The position numbers were made by a program, and so were the translations under genes. The notes below the pieces were generated by a model. That model did no database searches, had not been told where the DNA came from, and saw only the letters and a program-made list of their open reading frames with translations. A stretch of DNA of 64,000 nucleotides. It comes from CAMFLJ01 sp963702555 (GTDB taxonomy: Bacteria; Actinomycetota; Acidimicrobiia; Acidimicrobiales; Acidimicrobilacustridaceae). Positions 45,390 through 54,489 of the stretch are shown here, one piece after another; positions within the stretch are counted from its first letter, which is position 1; each line of letters opens with the position of its first letter. The stretch is from NCBI GenBank assembly GCA_963702555.1, contig CAVPCW010000012.1, positions 1-64,000 on the forward strand. Reading direction: 5' to 3'.

Positions 45390-47093
45390 ATGTCTCGCAG
45401 GATCGAAGTCGAGCTCACCAGCAGTCGCGAAGACGGCACCTGGACCTGGCGTGCCGCCGGAGCCAAGCAGCCCAAGGGGGACCTGCAGGGGTCGCTCCTC
45501 TACGACGGCGCCAAGGTCGGTGACGTCGTGCGCGCCGATGCCGACTTCATGATCGACGGCATCTTCATCACCGCGGTGCTGCCGCCGAAGGGTGCCCGCA
45601 AGGAGCCCGAGCGCATCGAGGTCATCGGCTCCCCCAAGCGCGACGACCAGCTCGTCACCACCCAGCTGGCCCCGAAGGGCCGCGGTGGGCGTGACGGCGA
45701 CCGCGACCGGCGCCCCCGCCGCGACGGCGATCGTCCGGGCCGCCCCGGCGGCGACCGCGACGGCCGCCCGGGTGGCGACCGCGACCGCCGGCCCCGACGC
45801 GACGGCGACGGCCCCTCGGGCGAGCGTCGAGAGCGTCCGGCCCGCCCGCCCCGTCCGGCCCCCGAGCCCAAGCCGAAGCCGAAGCGCCTGCGCGCCGGCC
45901 GCACCCATCGCAACGAGGTGCTGGCCAGCCTGCCCGAGGAGCAGAAGCCGATCGCCGAGCAGGTGCTCAAGGGCGGCATCCCCGCCGTGCGCCAGGCCGT
46001 CGAGAAGCAGAACGAGTCCAACAAGGCCGAGGGCAAGCCCGAGATCAGCGCCGAGCCGCTGGTGGCGCTGGCCGAGCAGATCATGCCTGCGCTGCGCACC
46101 GCCGAGTGGCGGGACAAGGCCGAGGCCGCTCTGGCCGAGATGGCCGAGCTCGATCTGCGCGACCTGCGCTCGGTCGTGGTGGCCGCCGACGTCGCCGCCC
46201 GCGACGAGGAGACCCGGGAGCTGGCCGAGAAGCTGCGCACCGGCCTCGCCGAGCGCGTCGAGGCCGAGCACACCGCCTGGCTGGCCGAGATCGACGAGAC
46301 CCTCACCTCGGGTCGTGTCGTGCGTGCCCTCCGGGTGAGCTCCCGCCCGCCGAAGGCCGGCACGCCGTTCCCTCCCGAGCTGGCCACCCGGCTCGCCGAG
46401 GAGACCGCCAAGTCCCTCACCCCCGAGACCGGCTCCGACCGTTACGCCACCGTGCTCGACGCGCTGGCGTACTCCCCCGTGCGCGGCCAGGTCGTGCCCG
46501 AGGGCATCCCGGCCGAGCCCTCCGACGAGCTGCTCGCCGCCCTCAAGAAGCTGGCGTCCCGCCTGCCCAAGATCGCCGCGCTCTTCGGCATCGAGGCGCC
46601 GGCCGCCCCCGGCAAGGGCCGCGGCCGACCGAAGGGCAAGGGCCAGGGCCCCAAGCGCGCCGGCGGCAAGCTCCCGCCCCCGCCTCCCGGCGGTGTCGGC
46701 TCCAAGCCCCCCGCCCCGGGCGACGTGGCTCCCGAGCTGCCTGCCGGTGACCCGCCGGCTCCGGCCCTCGACGCCGGAGACCCCCCGCCCGAGGCCCTCG
46801 ACGCCGGCGAGCAGCCCGTCGCCGCCATCGAGGCCCCTGCGGAGGCACCTGCAGCCGAGCCCGAGGCCCCGACAACCGACGAGGCACCCGCCGCCGAGCC
46901 CGAGGCGCCGGCCGAGGAGGCCACGGCCGCTCCGGCCGAGCCCGTCACCGAGGCACCGGCCGAGGAGGCACCCGTGCCTGCAGCCGAGGCCGCCGAGGCC
47001 CCGGAGCCTGCCACCGATACCGAGCCCGTCGTCCCCACCGAACCGGTTGCGGCTGCCGAGCCGGCCGAGCCCGAGGCTCCGACCGAGGGCTGA
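45390..47093 (+). CDS. Large RG-rich/low-complexity protein of unknown function
   Basis: A 567-residue protein that I do not recognise. Residues 1-90 look like a small beta-rich domain (RRIEVELTSSREDGTWTWRA, GDVVRADADFMIDGIFIT). Residues 98-165 are an Arg/Gly/Asp repeat region (units like RPRRDGDRPGRPGGDRDG). Residues 170-420 are helical and conserved-looking (RAGRTHRNEVLASLPEEQKP, AEQVLKGGIPAVRQAVEKQN, RDLRSVVVAADVAARDEETR). The last 150 residues are A/P/E repeats. The RG part suggests RNA binding or phase separation. The frame is intact throughout. Confidence 0.7.
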   Translation: MSRRIEVELTSSREDGTWTWRAAGAKQPKGDLQGSLLYDGAKVGDVVRADADFMIDGIFITAVLPPKGARKEPERIEVIGSPKRDDQLVTTQLAPKGRGGRDGDRDRRPRRDGDRPGRPGGDRDGRPGGDRDRRPRRDGDGPSGERRERPARPPRPAPEPKPKPKRLRAGRTHRNEVLASLPEEQKPIAEQVLKGGIPAVRQAVEKQNESNKAEGKPEISAEPLVALAEQIMPALRTAEWRDKAEAALAEMAELDLRDLRSVVVAADVAARDEETRELAEKLRTGLAERVEAEHTAWLAEIDETLTSGRVVRALRVSSRPPKAGTPFPPELATRLAEETAKSLTPETGSDRYATVLDALAYSPVRGQVVPEGIPAEPSDELLAALKKLASRLPKIAALFGIEAPAAPGKGRGRPKGKGQGPKRAGGKLPPPPPGGVGSKPPAPGDVAPELPAGDPPAPALDAGDPPPEALDAGEQPVAAIEAPAEAPAAEPEAPTTDEAPAAEPEAPAEEATAAPAEPVTEAPAEEAPVPAAEAAEAPEPATDTEPVVPTEPVAAAEPAEPEAPTEG

Positions 47094-47097
47094 CGCC

Positions 47098-47649
47098 TCA
47101 GGCGAGACCGAGCAGCTCCAACAGCTCCTCGGGCCGCTCCAGCACGACATCACCCGCGGCGGGCTCCGCCTTCGGGTTCCAGGAGGCCAGGGCGAACATC
47201 GCCCCGGCCTCCTCCGCGCAGGCCCGGTCATGGGCGGTGTCGCCCAGGAACACGACGTCGGCGGCGGTCACGCCCATCTGCTCGAGCACCGGGGCGAGGG
47301 CCTTGGGCCCGTCGAAGGCGTCGGTGAACAGCGCCACCTCCGGCTGCCAGCCCAGCCGGGCCAGCTCGGCGCGACCGGAGTCCTGGTGCTTGTTCGAGCA
47401 CACGGCCCAACGGCCGAGACGGGCCACCAGCTCGGCCGCACCCGGGTAGGGCTGGACGACCTCGGTGTCGTAGGCGGCCACGAACTCCTCGAGGGAGATC
47501 CCGTGGCGGGCGCACTCCTCGGCGACGGGCAGGCCCCGCCCGATGTCCTCCAGCAGCACCCCGAGCGCCAGGAACGGCGCCACCAGCGCGGCATCGGAGT
47601 CGATGAGGGTGCCGTCGAGGTCGCACACGGCGACAGTGGGACCGGCCAC
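47098..47649 (-). CDS. HAD-superfamily phosphatase
   Basis: A 183-residue protein with HAD motifs I to IV: VAVCDLDGTLIDSDAAL, AVCSNKHQDSG, the lysine in FDGPKALAPVLEQ, and VVFLGDTAHDRACAEEAGA. It resembles phosphoglycolate phosphatase-type enzymes with a small helical cap. The GTG at 47647-47649 is chosen because the zinc-ribbon gene stops at 47651; the frame itself is open further. Confidence 0.85.
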   Translation of the reverse strand: MAGPTVAVCDLDGTLIDSDAALVAPFLALGVLLEDIGRGLPVAEECARHGISLEEFVAAYDTEVVQPYPGAAELVARLGRWAVCSNKHQDSGRAELARLGWQPEVALFTDAFDGPKALAPVLEQMGVTAADVVFLGDTAHDRACAEEAGAMFALASWNPKAEPAAGDVVLERPEELLELLGLA

Positions 47650-47650
47650 G

Positions 47651-47842
47651 TCAGGAGCGGGAGCGCGAGACCCGGCCGCGGTACGCGCCGCTGGCGGGAT
47701 CCTCGTCCCAACGGGCCCCACAGGAGCCGCACTGGCACGAGTCGAGGTGCAACGAACCGAGGTACAGGCGCTGCACCTCGTAGGCGGCGCAGAACGGGCA
47801 CCTCAGGTGGCCTTGGTCGGCATCGTGGCTCGTGTGGTGCAT
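47651..47842 (-). CDS. Small zinc-ribbon protein
   Basis: A 63-residue protein with CPFC at about 15-18 and CQCGSCGARWDEDP in the C-terminal half, a typical zinc ribbon. It ends one base before the start of the HAD gene, so the two are probably one transcript. No function is assigned. Confidence 0.6.
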   Translation of the reverse strand: MHHTSHDADQGHLRCPFCAAYEVQRLYLGSLHLDSCQCGSCGARWDEDPASGAYRGRVSRSRS

Positions 47843-47913
47843 GGGCGATCGGGTGCGAGCGTAGCGGTGTGCCCCTTGGGGCCTGGTGCACCCTGCTGAG
47901 TAAGGTCGTGGCC

Positions 47914-48675
47914 ATGGTCGAATACGAAGTCCGGGGCCACGTCGCCCTGCTCACCCTCAACCGCCCCGAGGCCCGCAACGCGGTCAACGACGTCATCGCC
48001 CAGACGATGACCGAAGGCCTCGACAAGGCCGAGGCCGACGACGACGTCTGGGTCATCGTCCTCGCCGCCGAAGGCACGGTGTTCTGTGCCGGCGCCGACC
48101 TCAAGTTCATCAACTCCGGCCGCGCCGCCGAGATCGCGACACCCAAGGGCGGGTTCGGCGGATTCGTCGACTACCCCCGCCGCAAGCCGGTCATCGCCGC
48201 CGTCGACGGCCTCGCCACCGCCGGTGGCTGCGAGATCGCCCTGGCCTGCGACATGATCGTCGCCTCCACCCAGGCCGCCTTCGGCCTCGCCGAGGTCAAG
48301 CGCAACCTGGTCGCCGCCGGTGGTGGCCTCTACCGGCTGCCCAAGGTCATCGGCAAGAACGTCGCCCTCGAGGTCGCCCTCACCGGCGAGCCCCTCTCCC
48401 CCGAGCGGGCCTATGAGCTCGGCCTGGTCAACAAGGTCACCGCCCCGGGCGAGGCCCTCGCCGGCGCCATGGAACTGGCCGAGAAGATCGCCGCCAACGC
48501 TCCCCTCGCCGTCTGGGCCAGCCGTCAGCTGGTCATCGACGCCGACTGGGACGACGAGGCCACCATCAAGAAGAACACCGGCGAGGCCTTCATGAACATC
48601 CTCTCGTCGGAGGACACCAAGGAAGGCCTCACCGCCTTCATCGAGAAGCGCGCCCCCGAGTGGAAGGCCCGCTGA
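47914..48675 (+). CDS. Enoyl-CoA hydratase/isomerase (crotonase) family protein
   Basis: The 253-residue protein has the crotonase pattern: VALLTLNRPEARNAVNDVIA, GTVFCAGADLKFI (oxyanion hole), IAAVDGLATAGGCEIALACD, and AAFGLAEVKRNLVAAGGGLY with the Glu of the EVK block. The C-terminus (MNILSSEDTKEGLTAFIEKR, APEWKAR) is typical of EchA-type enzymes of fatty acid or other acyl-CoA breakdown. The ATG is at 47914. Confidence 0.92.
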   Translation: MVEYEVRGHVALLTLNRPEARNAVNDVIAQTMTEGLDKAEADDDVWVIVLAAEGTVFCAGADLKFINSGRAAEIATPKGGFGGFVDYPRRKPVIAAVDGLATAGGCEIALACDMIVASTQAAFGLAEVKRNLVAAGGGLYRLPKVIGKNVALEVALTGEPLSPERAYELGLVNKVTAPGEALAGAMELAEKIAANAPLAVWASRQLVIDADWDDEATIKKNTGEAFMNILSSEDTKEGLTAFIEKRAPEWKAR

Positions 48676-48691
48676 CCCTTCCCGACTCTCC

Positions 48692-48732
48692 GTGGCTCAC
48701 TCCGTCAGGTCATGCCTGACCAGGTGAGCCAC
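48692..48732. repeat. Hairpin repeat, GTGGCTCAC...GGTGAGCCAC
   Basis: GTGGCTCAC at the left end pairs with GTGAGCCAC at the right, and GTCAGG pairs with CCTGAC in the middle. It is 16 bases after the crotonase stop and shares the GTGGCTCAC arms of the 4.9-kb repeats. It may act as a terminator. Confidence 0.7.
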
Positions 48733-48754
48733 AGAGGACGAGAGCCGTGAACGA

Positions 48755-48784
48755 CCGAGGGCCCTGCTGCGGCGGGGCCCTCGG
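48755..48784. terminator. Hairpin terminator between converging genes
   Basis: CCGAGGGCCC and GGGCCCTCGG form a perfect 10-bp stem with a 10-base loop, between the crotonase gene and the converging Nudix gene. Confidence 0.65.
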
Positions 48785-48814
48785 CGCGTCCGCCCCATGA
48801 CCGGTGACGACCGG

Positions 48815-49252
48815 TCAGGTGAAGGCGTCGAGGATGCCGTGCTCGTGGAGGAACTCGGGCAGCCCGTCGACGATGTTGAGGTCGAGCACATCGGCGAGGG
48901 GCACCCACCGCACCTCGGCGGCGTCGTCGCCGGCGACGGGCTCACCGTGTTCGAGCACCGTGGCCACGAAGTCGAGGACCACGAAGTGATGTTCAACCGC
49001 CTGATGCTCGGGGGCGGCGTGGTCGTCGTCGATGATCTCGACCCAGCCGAGCAGCTCGCCGCAGATGCACTCGAGGCCGGTCTCCTCCAGCACTTCGCGC
49101 ACCACGGCCTCGGCGAGGGTCTCACCCCACTCGACGCGCCCACCGGGCACCGACCACTGGCCGGCCGCCGGCCCGTGGCCCCGGCGCACCAGCAGCAGGG
49201 AGCCGTCGTGCACGAGGATCGCGCCGACGGACAGCTCGGGGCGGGTGCTCAC
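48815..49252 (-). CDS. Nudix hydrolase
   Basis: The 145-residue protein has the Nudix box GGRVEWGETLAEAVVREVLE with the following ETGL (Gx5Ex7REVxEExGL). The N-terminus ELSVGAILVHDGSLLLVRRG and the AEVRWVPLADV block are typical of MutT/NudI-type enzymes that cleave nucleoside diphosphate-linked compounds. The GTG start (49250-49252) overlaps the GNAT stop as GTGA, so the two are coupled. Confidence 0.92.
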   Translation of the reverse strand: MSTRPELSVGAILVHDGSLLLVRRGHGPAAGQWSVPGGRVEWGETLAEAVVREVLEETGLECICGELLGWVEIIDDDHAAPEHQAVEHHFVVLDFVATVLEHGEPVAGDDAAEVRWVPLADVLDLNIVDGLPEFLHEHGILDAFT

Positions 49253-49716
49253 CGGAGGTCCCGGTGCACCACGAGGGCACGGGCCTTGAGCCCGAAGGAC
49301 TCGAAGAAGTTCTTGGTCTCGCGGGCCCCCGGCAGCACGACGGCGTCGATGCCGACCGCCCCCTTGCCGGTGCCCCACTCGACGATGACGCCGAGCATGG
49401 CCTCCCCCACCCCCACGGCCCGCGCGCCGGGCTCGGTGAAGAGGTCGTCGATGACGACGATCGTGTCGCCGCCCTCGATGGGGGTGAGCCGGGCGACTGC
49501 GTAGCCCACGAGCGTGTCGTCGACCGTCCCGGCCAGCACGAGCACGTCGGGGTCGTCGAGGGCCTCGGTGAGGGCCGGCTCGTACGGAGCACGTCGGCCG
49601 AGGGTGCGGGCCCACATCTCGCCGCCCCGGTGGGGCGTGAGCTCGGCGACGGCCTCGCCGGCGAGGCGGGCCAGATCGGCCAGGTCGTCGTGGCCCGCCA
49701 GCCGCACGCCCTCCAT
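49249..49716 (-). CDS. GNAT-family N-acetyltransferase
   Basis: The 155-residue protein has the acetyl-CoA-binding A motif TIVVIDDLFTEPGARAVGVG with GEAMLGVIVEWGTGKGA, and LVGYAVARLTP before it. The last part, AVVLPGARETKNFFESFGLK, is the usual GNAT C-terminus. The substrate is unknown. ATG at 49714-49716. It lies between the Nudix gene and a DUF8129-like gene on the same strand. Confidence 0.82.
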   Translation of the reverse strand: MEGVRLAGHDDLADLARLAGEAVAELTPHRGGEMWARTLGRRAPYEPALTEALDDPDVLVLAGTVDDTLVGYAVARLTPIEGGDTIVVIDDLFTEPGARAVGVGEAMLGVIVEWGTGKGAVGIDAVVLPGARETKNFFESFGLKARALVVHRDLR

Positions 49717-49721
49717 GGTGG

Positions 49722-50321
49722 TCAGGCCGGGCCGGCCTGGAGCTGGGAGACGCGGTTCAGGATGGTCTTGCGGTGGCGGTGCTTGCGCTCGTAGCGGCGC
49801 ACGGCCTCCAGCTCGTCGGGGGTGAGGCCGTCGAGACGAGGCACCACCTGCGACGCCGAGAGGTTGTCGTAGTCGGGGATGGCCAGGGCGGCGGCTTCGG
49901 CCTCGTCCTCCGGGGTGCGTCCCTCGAGCCACGACGGGGTGTCGCCAGAAGTCGCCACGACCGGAGCCGGCGGCACGGTGGGCTCGGAGGACGACGCATC
50001 GTCGGTGGGGGCGCCCGCGGCGGGCTCCGGCTCCGGAGAGGCCACTCCGAGGCGCTGGAGGATGCCCACGGCCTGCTCCTGGGCGTCGACCATGGCCCCC
50101 TGCAGCTTGGTGTTGCCCCAGCTCACGGCGAACTCGCCGATCATGCGGGCCACGCCGGCCTGAGCACGGCCGCGCTCGGCCAGTTCGGGCACCACGCGCC
50201 GGGCATCGACGACGAACCCGAGGGGCGCGTACACGAACAGATCGAGCAGGTGGTCGACCGCGTCGGCCCCGGTGGCGTCCGGGGTGTCGGCGCTCGTGTC
50301 GGCCGCGGGCTCGTCAGCCAT
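49722..50321 (-). CDS. Conserved actinobacterial hypothetical protein (DUF8129-like C-terminus)
   Basis: A 199-residue protein. The N-terminal part (HLLDLFVYAPLGFVVDARRV, VPELAERGRAQAGVARMIGE) looks amphipathic. The C-terminus IPDYDNLSASQVVPRLDGLT, PDELEAVRRYERKHRHRKTI is a block often found in Actinobacteria at the end of small membrane-associated or heparin-binding-like proteins. A P/S/T linker joins the two. Exact role unknown. ATG at 50319-50321, 2 bases after the stop of the acidic gene. Confidence 0.7.
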   Translation of the reverse strand: MADEPAADTSADTPDATGADAVDHLLDLFVYAPLGFVVDARRVVPELAERGRAQAGVARMIGEFAVSWGNTKLQGAMVDAQEQAVGILQRLGVASPEPEPAAGAPTDDASSSEPTVPPAPVVATSGDTPSWLEGRTPEDEAEAAALAIPDYDNLSASQVVPRLDGLTPDELEAVRRYERKHRHRKTILNRVSQLQAGPA

Positions 50322-50323
50322 GG

Positions 50324-50815
50324 CTACTTGCCCTTCTCGAGCTTCTCGATGGCGGGGCAGACGGCCTCACCGACCGGGCAGGTGCGCTGACCGGCGGGGC
50401 CGAACTGGCCGGCGTTGACCAGCAGGAAGCAGCCGGTGCACATGAACTCGTTGGCCTTCTTGGGCGTGACGCCCTCGGCGACCTCGGCGGCCGACTTCGG
50501 CTCGGGGGCGACCTCTTCGTCCTCGTCCTCGTCGTCGTCGGCGGCGGCGATGCGGTCCTTCAAGATGGCGTCGAGGTCGGCTTCGACGTCGTCGGGGTCG
50601 ACCTCGTCGTCGTCGTCCTCCTCGTCGGCCTTCGCCCGGGCGGGGACGACCTCTTCCTCTTCGTCCTCCTCGTCCACGACCACGACGGCCTCGTCGTCAT
50701 CGGCGACCAGGGGGTCGTCGGCGAGCGCGTCGTCGTCGAGATCCTCGGCGAGCTCCTCGTCGTCGAGGTCCTCCGCTTCGAAGTCCTCTTCGTCGATCGG
50801 TTCGTCGTCAGCCAT
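50324..50815 (-). CDS. Highly acidic protein with a C-terminal zinc-binding module
   Basis: The 163-residue protein starts with about 105 residues that are nearly all D, E, A and V (for example EEDFEAEDLDDEELAEDLDD). The C-terminal 45 residues form a compact cysteine module, FMCTGCFLLVNAGQFGPAGQ then RTCPVGEAVCPAIEKLEKGK, with four cysteines likely to bind zinc. It resembles the DUF4193-like acidic zinc proteins of Actinobacteria. It precedes the DUF8129-like gene. ATG at 50813-50815 after GAGGA. Confidence 0.75.
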   Translation of the reverse strand: MADDEPIDEEDFEAEDLDDEELAEDLDDDALADDPLVADDDEAVVVVDEEDEEEEVVPARAKADEEDDDDEVDPDDVEADLDAILKDRIAAADDDEDEDEEVAPEPKSAAEVAEGVTPKKANEFMCTGCFLLVNAGQFGPAGQRTCPVGEAVCPAIEKLEKGK

Positions 50816-50875
50816 GGTGTCCTCGGGGTTGTCGCCGGCAACGGCGCATGCGAAAAAGGTGGGGGGTGCGGCGGA

Positions 50876-50881
50876 TCATAG
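50876..50881 (-). promoter_or_regulatory. -10 box candidate for the acidic-protein gene
   Basis: TATGAT on the reverse strand, 61 bases upstream of the ATG at 50815, matches the -10 consensus in an otherwise GC-rich gap. No convincing -35 box is seen. Confidence 0.35.
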
Positions 50882-50975
50882 GCAGGTTCGCGGGACCGCT
50901 TTCTACCCGCTCCCCGCCCCGGGTGCCTCGTCATCGCTGTCGGCCATCGGTCACGTCGCCGATGTGGGCCCGATG

Positions 50976-52593
<1,618 letters not shown>

Positions 52594-52654
52594 GGGCGGG
52601 GAGCGTACGGCAGCCCGCACGTGTGCTCGCGGACCCCACCGGGCCGGTGGCCGA

Positions 52655-53830
52655 TCACCCGGCGGCCTCGAACGCGGCCCTTGCCGCGGCAAGGGAGTCG
52701 GGGGCGAGCCAGAGGTCGGCGACGGTCATCGCCATGGCCTTGGCGCCGTCGATCACCGCGGCGTCACCGGCCGGCCCGGCGGCGTGGAGGGCGAACTCGG
52801 GCGTGTGGATGCTGATGCCCTTCGGGGCCACCGCGATCATCGGGTGGATGCTCGGGACCACGTAGCTGACGTTGCCCATGTCGGTGGAGCCGACGACGTC
52901 GTTGTCGGCATCGGGTGCGGCCACCGTGCGGCCGAGCGTCGCCGAGTTGCGTGCGTAGAGGTCGCAGAGCGGCTTGTTGCCCCTCAGGTCGGCGTAGGGC
53001 GGCTCGAGCCAGGTGTGCTCCATCGTGGCTCCCGTGGCGGCGGCACCGGCGGCCAGGGCGGCGAGCACCCGCTCCTTCAGCGGCTCGAGCTCCTCGAGGG
53101 TGGCCGCCCGCACGTACCACTGCATCGCCGAGTGGGCGGGCACGATGTTCGGCTTGTCGCCCCCGTCGGTGAACACCCCGTGCACCCGCTCGTGGGGACG
53201 GATGTGCTGACGCAGGGCCGCCACGTTCATGTAGCCGAGCACGGCGGCGTCGAGGGCGTTGACGCCCTTCCACGGGGCGGCCGCGGCGTGGGCCTCGTGG
53301 CCCCGGTAGACCACCTCGAGGCGCTGGATGGCGATGGTGGTCATCCACCGGAGGTCGGCGTCGGCGGGGTGCACCATCATGGCGGCGTCGACCCCGTCGA
53401 GGGCCCCGCGCTCGACCATGAACACCTTGCCGCCTCCGCCCTCCTCGGCCGGCGTGCCGAGGATGCGCACGCGGCCGCCGAGCTCGTCGGCGAGGGCCGC
53501 AGCGGCCAGGCCGGCGCCGAGGCCGGCGGCGGCGATGATGTTGTGCCCGCAGGCGTGGCCGATGCCCGGCAGGGCGTCGTACTCGAGCAGCACCGCCACC
53601 GTGGGTCCGTCGGCGCCGGCGCTGGCGACGAAGGCCGTGTCGAGGCCGTAGGCGTGGCGCTCCACGGGCAGGCCCTCCCCCTCGAGCAGCCCCGACAGCA
53701 GGTCGTGGGCGTGGTGCTCGGCGAAGTTCTCCTCGGGATGGTCGTGGATCTCGTGGGAGGCGGCGATGAGCGTGTCGGCCCGTCGATCGACCTCGTCGCA
53801 GATCCGGGCCTTCGCCTCCTGCAGGTCCAT
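52655..53830 (-). CDS. M20-family amidohydrolase/peptidase
   Basis: The 391-residue protein has the M20D pattern: SHEIHDHPEENFAEHHAHDL, LLEYDALPGIGHACGHN (metal-binding His and Cys), LGTPAEEGGGGKVFMVERGA (catalytic Glu), AMMVHPADADLRW, and a lid domain (VVYRGHEAHAAAAPWKGVNA). Family members cleave aminoacyl or aminobenzoyl amides, hippurate or N-acyl amino acids. The substrate is unknown. The ATG is at 53828-53830. Confidence 0.9.
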   Translation of the reverse strand: MDLQEAKARICDEVDRRADTLIAASHEIHDHPEENFAEHHAHDLLSGLLEGEGLPVERHAYGLDTAFVASAGADGPTVAVLLEYDALPGIGHACGHNIIAAAGLGAGLAAAALADELGGRVRILGTPAEEGGGGKVFMVERGALDGVDAAMMVHPADADLRWMTTIAIQRLEVVYRGHEAHAAAAPWKGVNALDAAVLGYMNVAALRQHIRPHERVHGVFTDGGDKPNIVPAHSAMQWYVRAATLEELEPLKERVLAALAAGAAATGATMEHTWLEPPYADLRGNKPLCDLYARNSATLGRTVAAPDADNDVVGSTDMGNVSYVVPSIHPMIAVAPKGISIHTPEFALHAAGPAGDAAVIDGAKAMAMTVADLWLAPDSLAAARAAFEAAG

Positions 53831-53877
53831 CCACCCAAGTTACCGCCCGGTCCGGCCCGGGCCGTCCGGAGGGCGGC

Positions 53878-54489
53878 TCAGACCACCACGGTGAGCGCGT
53901 CCGGCTCCACGTGGAGCAGCAGCTCGCGGGCCGAGCCGACGGCCACCCCGTCGAGGTACACCGGCACGCCCTCCGGGAAGCTGAGGTCCGCCTTCGCCGA
54001 TCGGGTGGTGCGCAGGCCAGGGTGGGGCAGGTGGCTGCCGGTGCGGGCCCGGCGCCGTGCGGCGAGCCGGTCGCGCGGTCCCAGGCGGCCTTCGGTGATG
54101 TCGAGCAGGCCGTCGCCCGGATGCGACCGGGGACCGAGGTCGAGCTCGCCGAGCCACTCCGCGTTCATGGCCACGGCGAAGCGGCCCGACCAGCGGGGAC
54201 GGCGGGCGACCATGTGGGCCACGAACCAGTGGAGGCGGCCGTCGACGAGCACGCAGCCGAGATCGACCGGGAAGGTGGTGGCCTCGGGGGTCCGGAGCCG
54301 GTCGGCGTCGCCGAGCCCTCCGAGGGTCCGGCACAGGTCGCCACCCAGGAGGCCCAACGGCGGGACGGGGTGGCCGCCGCGCCGGGCCTCGGTGACCACC
54401 GCCGCGGCCTCCGCGTCGGAGCCCACGACCACCCCGTCGGCGGGCAGGGCACCGGGCTCGCCGTACGGGCTGCCCTTCGAGATCGTCAC
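53878..54489 (-). CDS. Lipid-kinase-like (YegS/DAGK C-terminal-type) protein
   Basis: A 203-residue protein with SPYGEPGALPADGVVVGSDA, PLGLLGGDLCRTLGGLGDAD, FVAHMVARRPRWSGRFAVAM, NAEWLGELDLGPRSHPGDGL and a last strand HVEPDALTVVV. It resembles the C-terminal lipid-binding beta domain of diacylglycerol kinase-like proteins without the N-terminal kinase half, so it may be a binding protein or a partner. Starts at a GTG that overlaps the helY stop (GTGA). Confidence 0.65.
   Translation of the reverse strand: MTISKGSPYGEPGALPADGVVVGSDAEAAAVVTEARRGGHPVPPLGLLGGDLCRTLGGLGDADRLRTPEATTFPVDLGCVLVDGRLHWFVAHMVARRPRWSGRFAVAMNAEWLGELDLGPRSHPGDGLLDITEGRLGPRDRLAARRRARTGSHLPHPGLRTTRSAKADLSFPEGVPVYLDGVAVGSARELLLHVEPDALTVVV

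Noticed and set aside
45710..45850. Repeats in the RG-rich gene as a possible CRISPR or tandem DNA repeat
   Set aside because: The repetition follows codons of an intact protein (R, G, D, P) and has no equal-length spacers.
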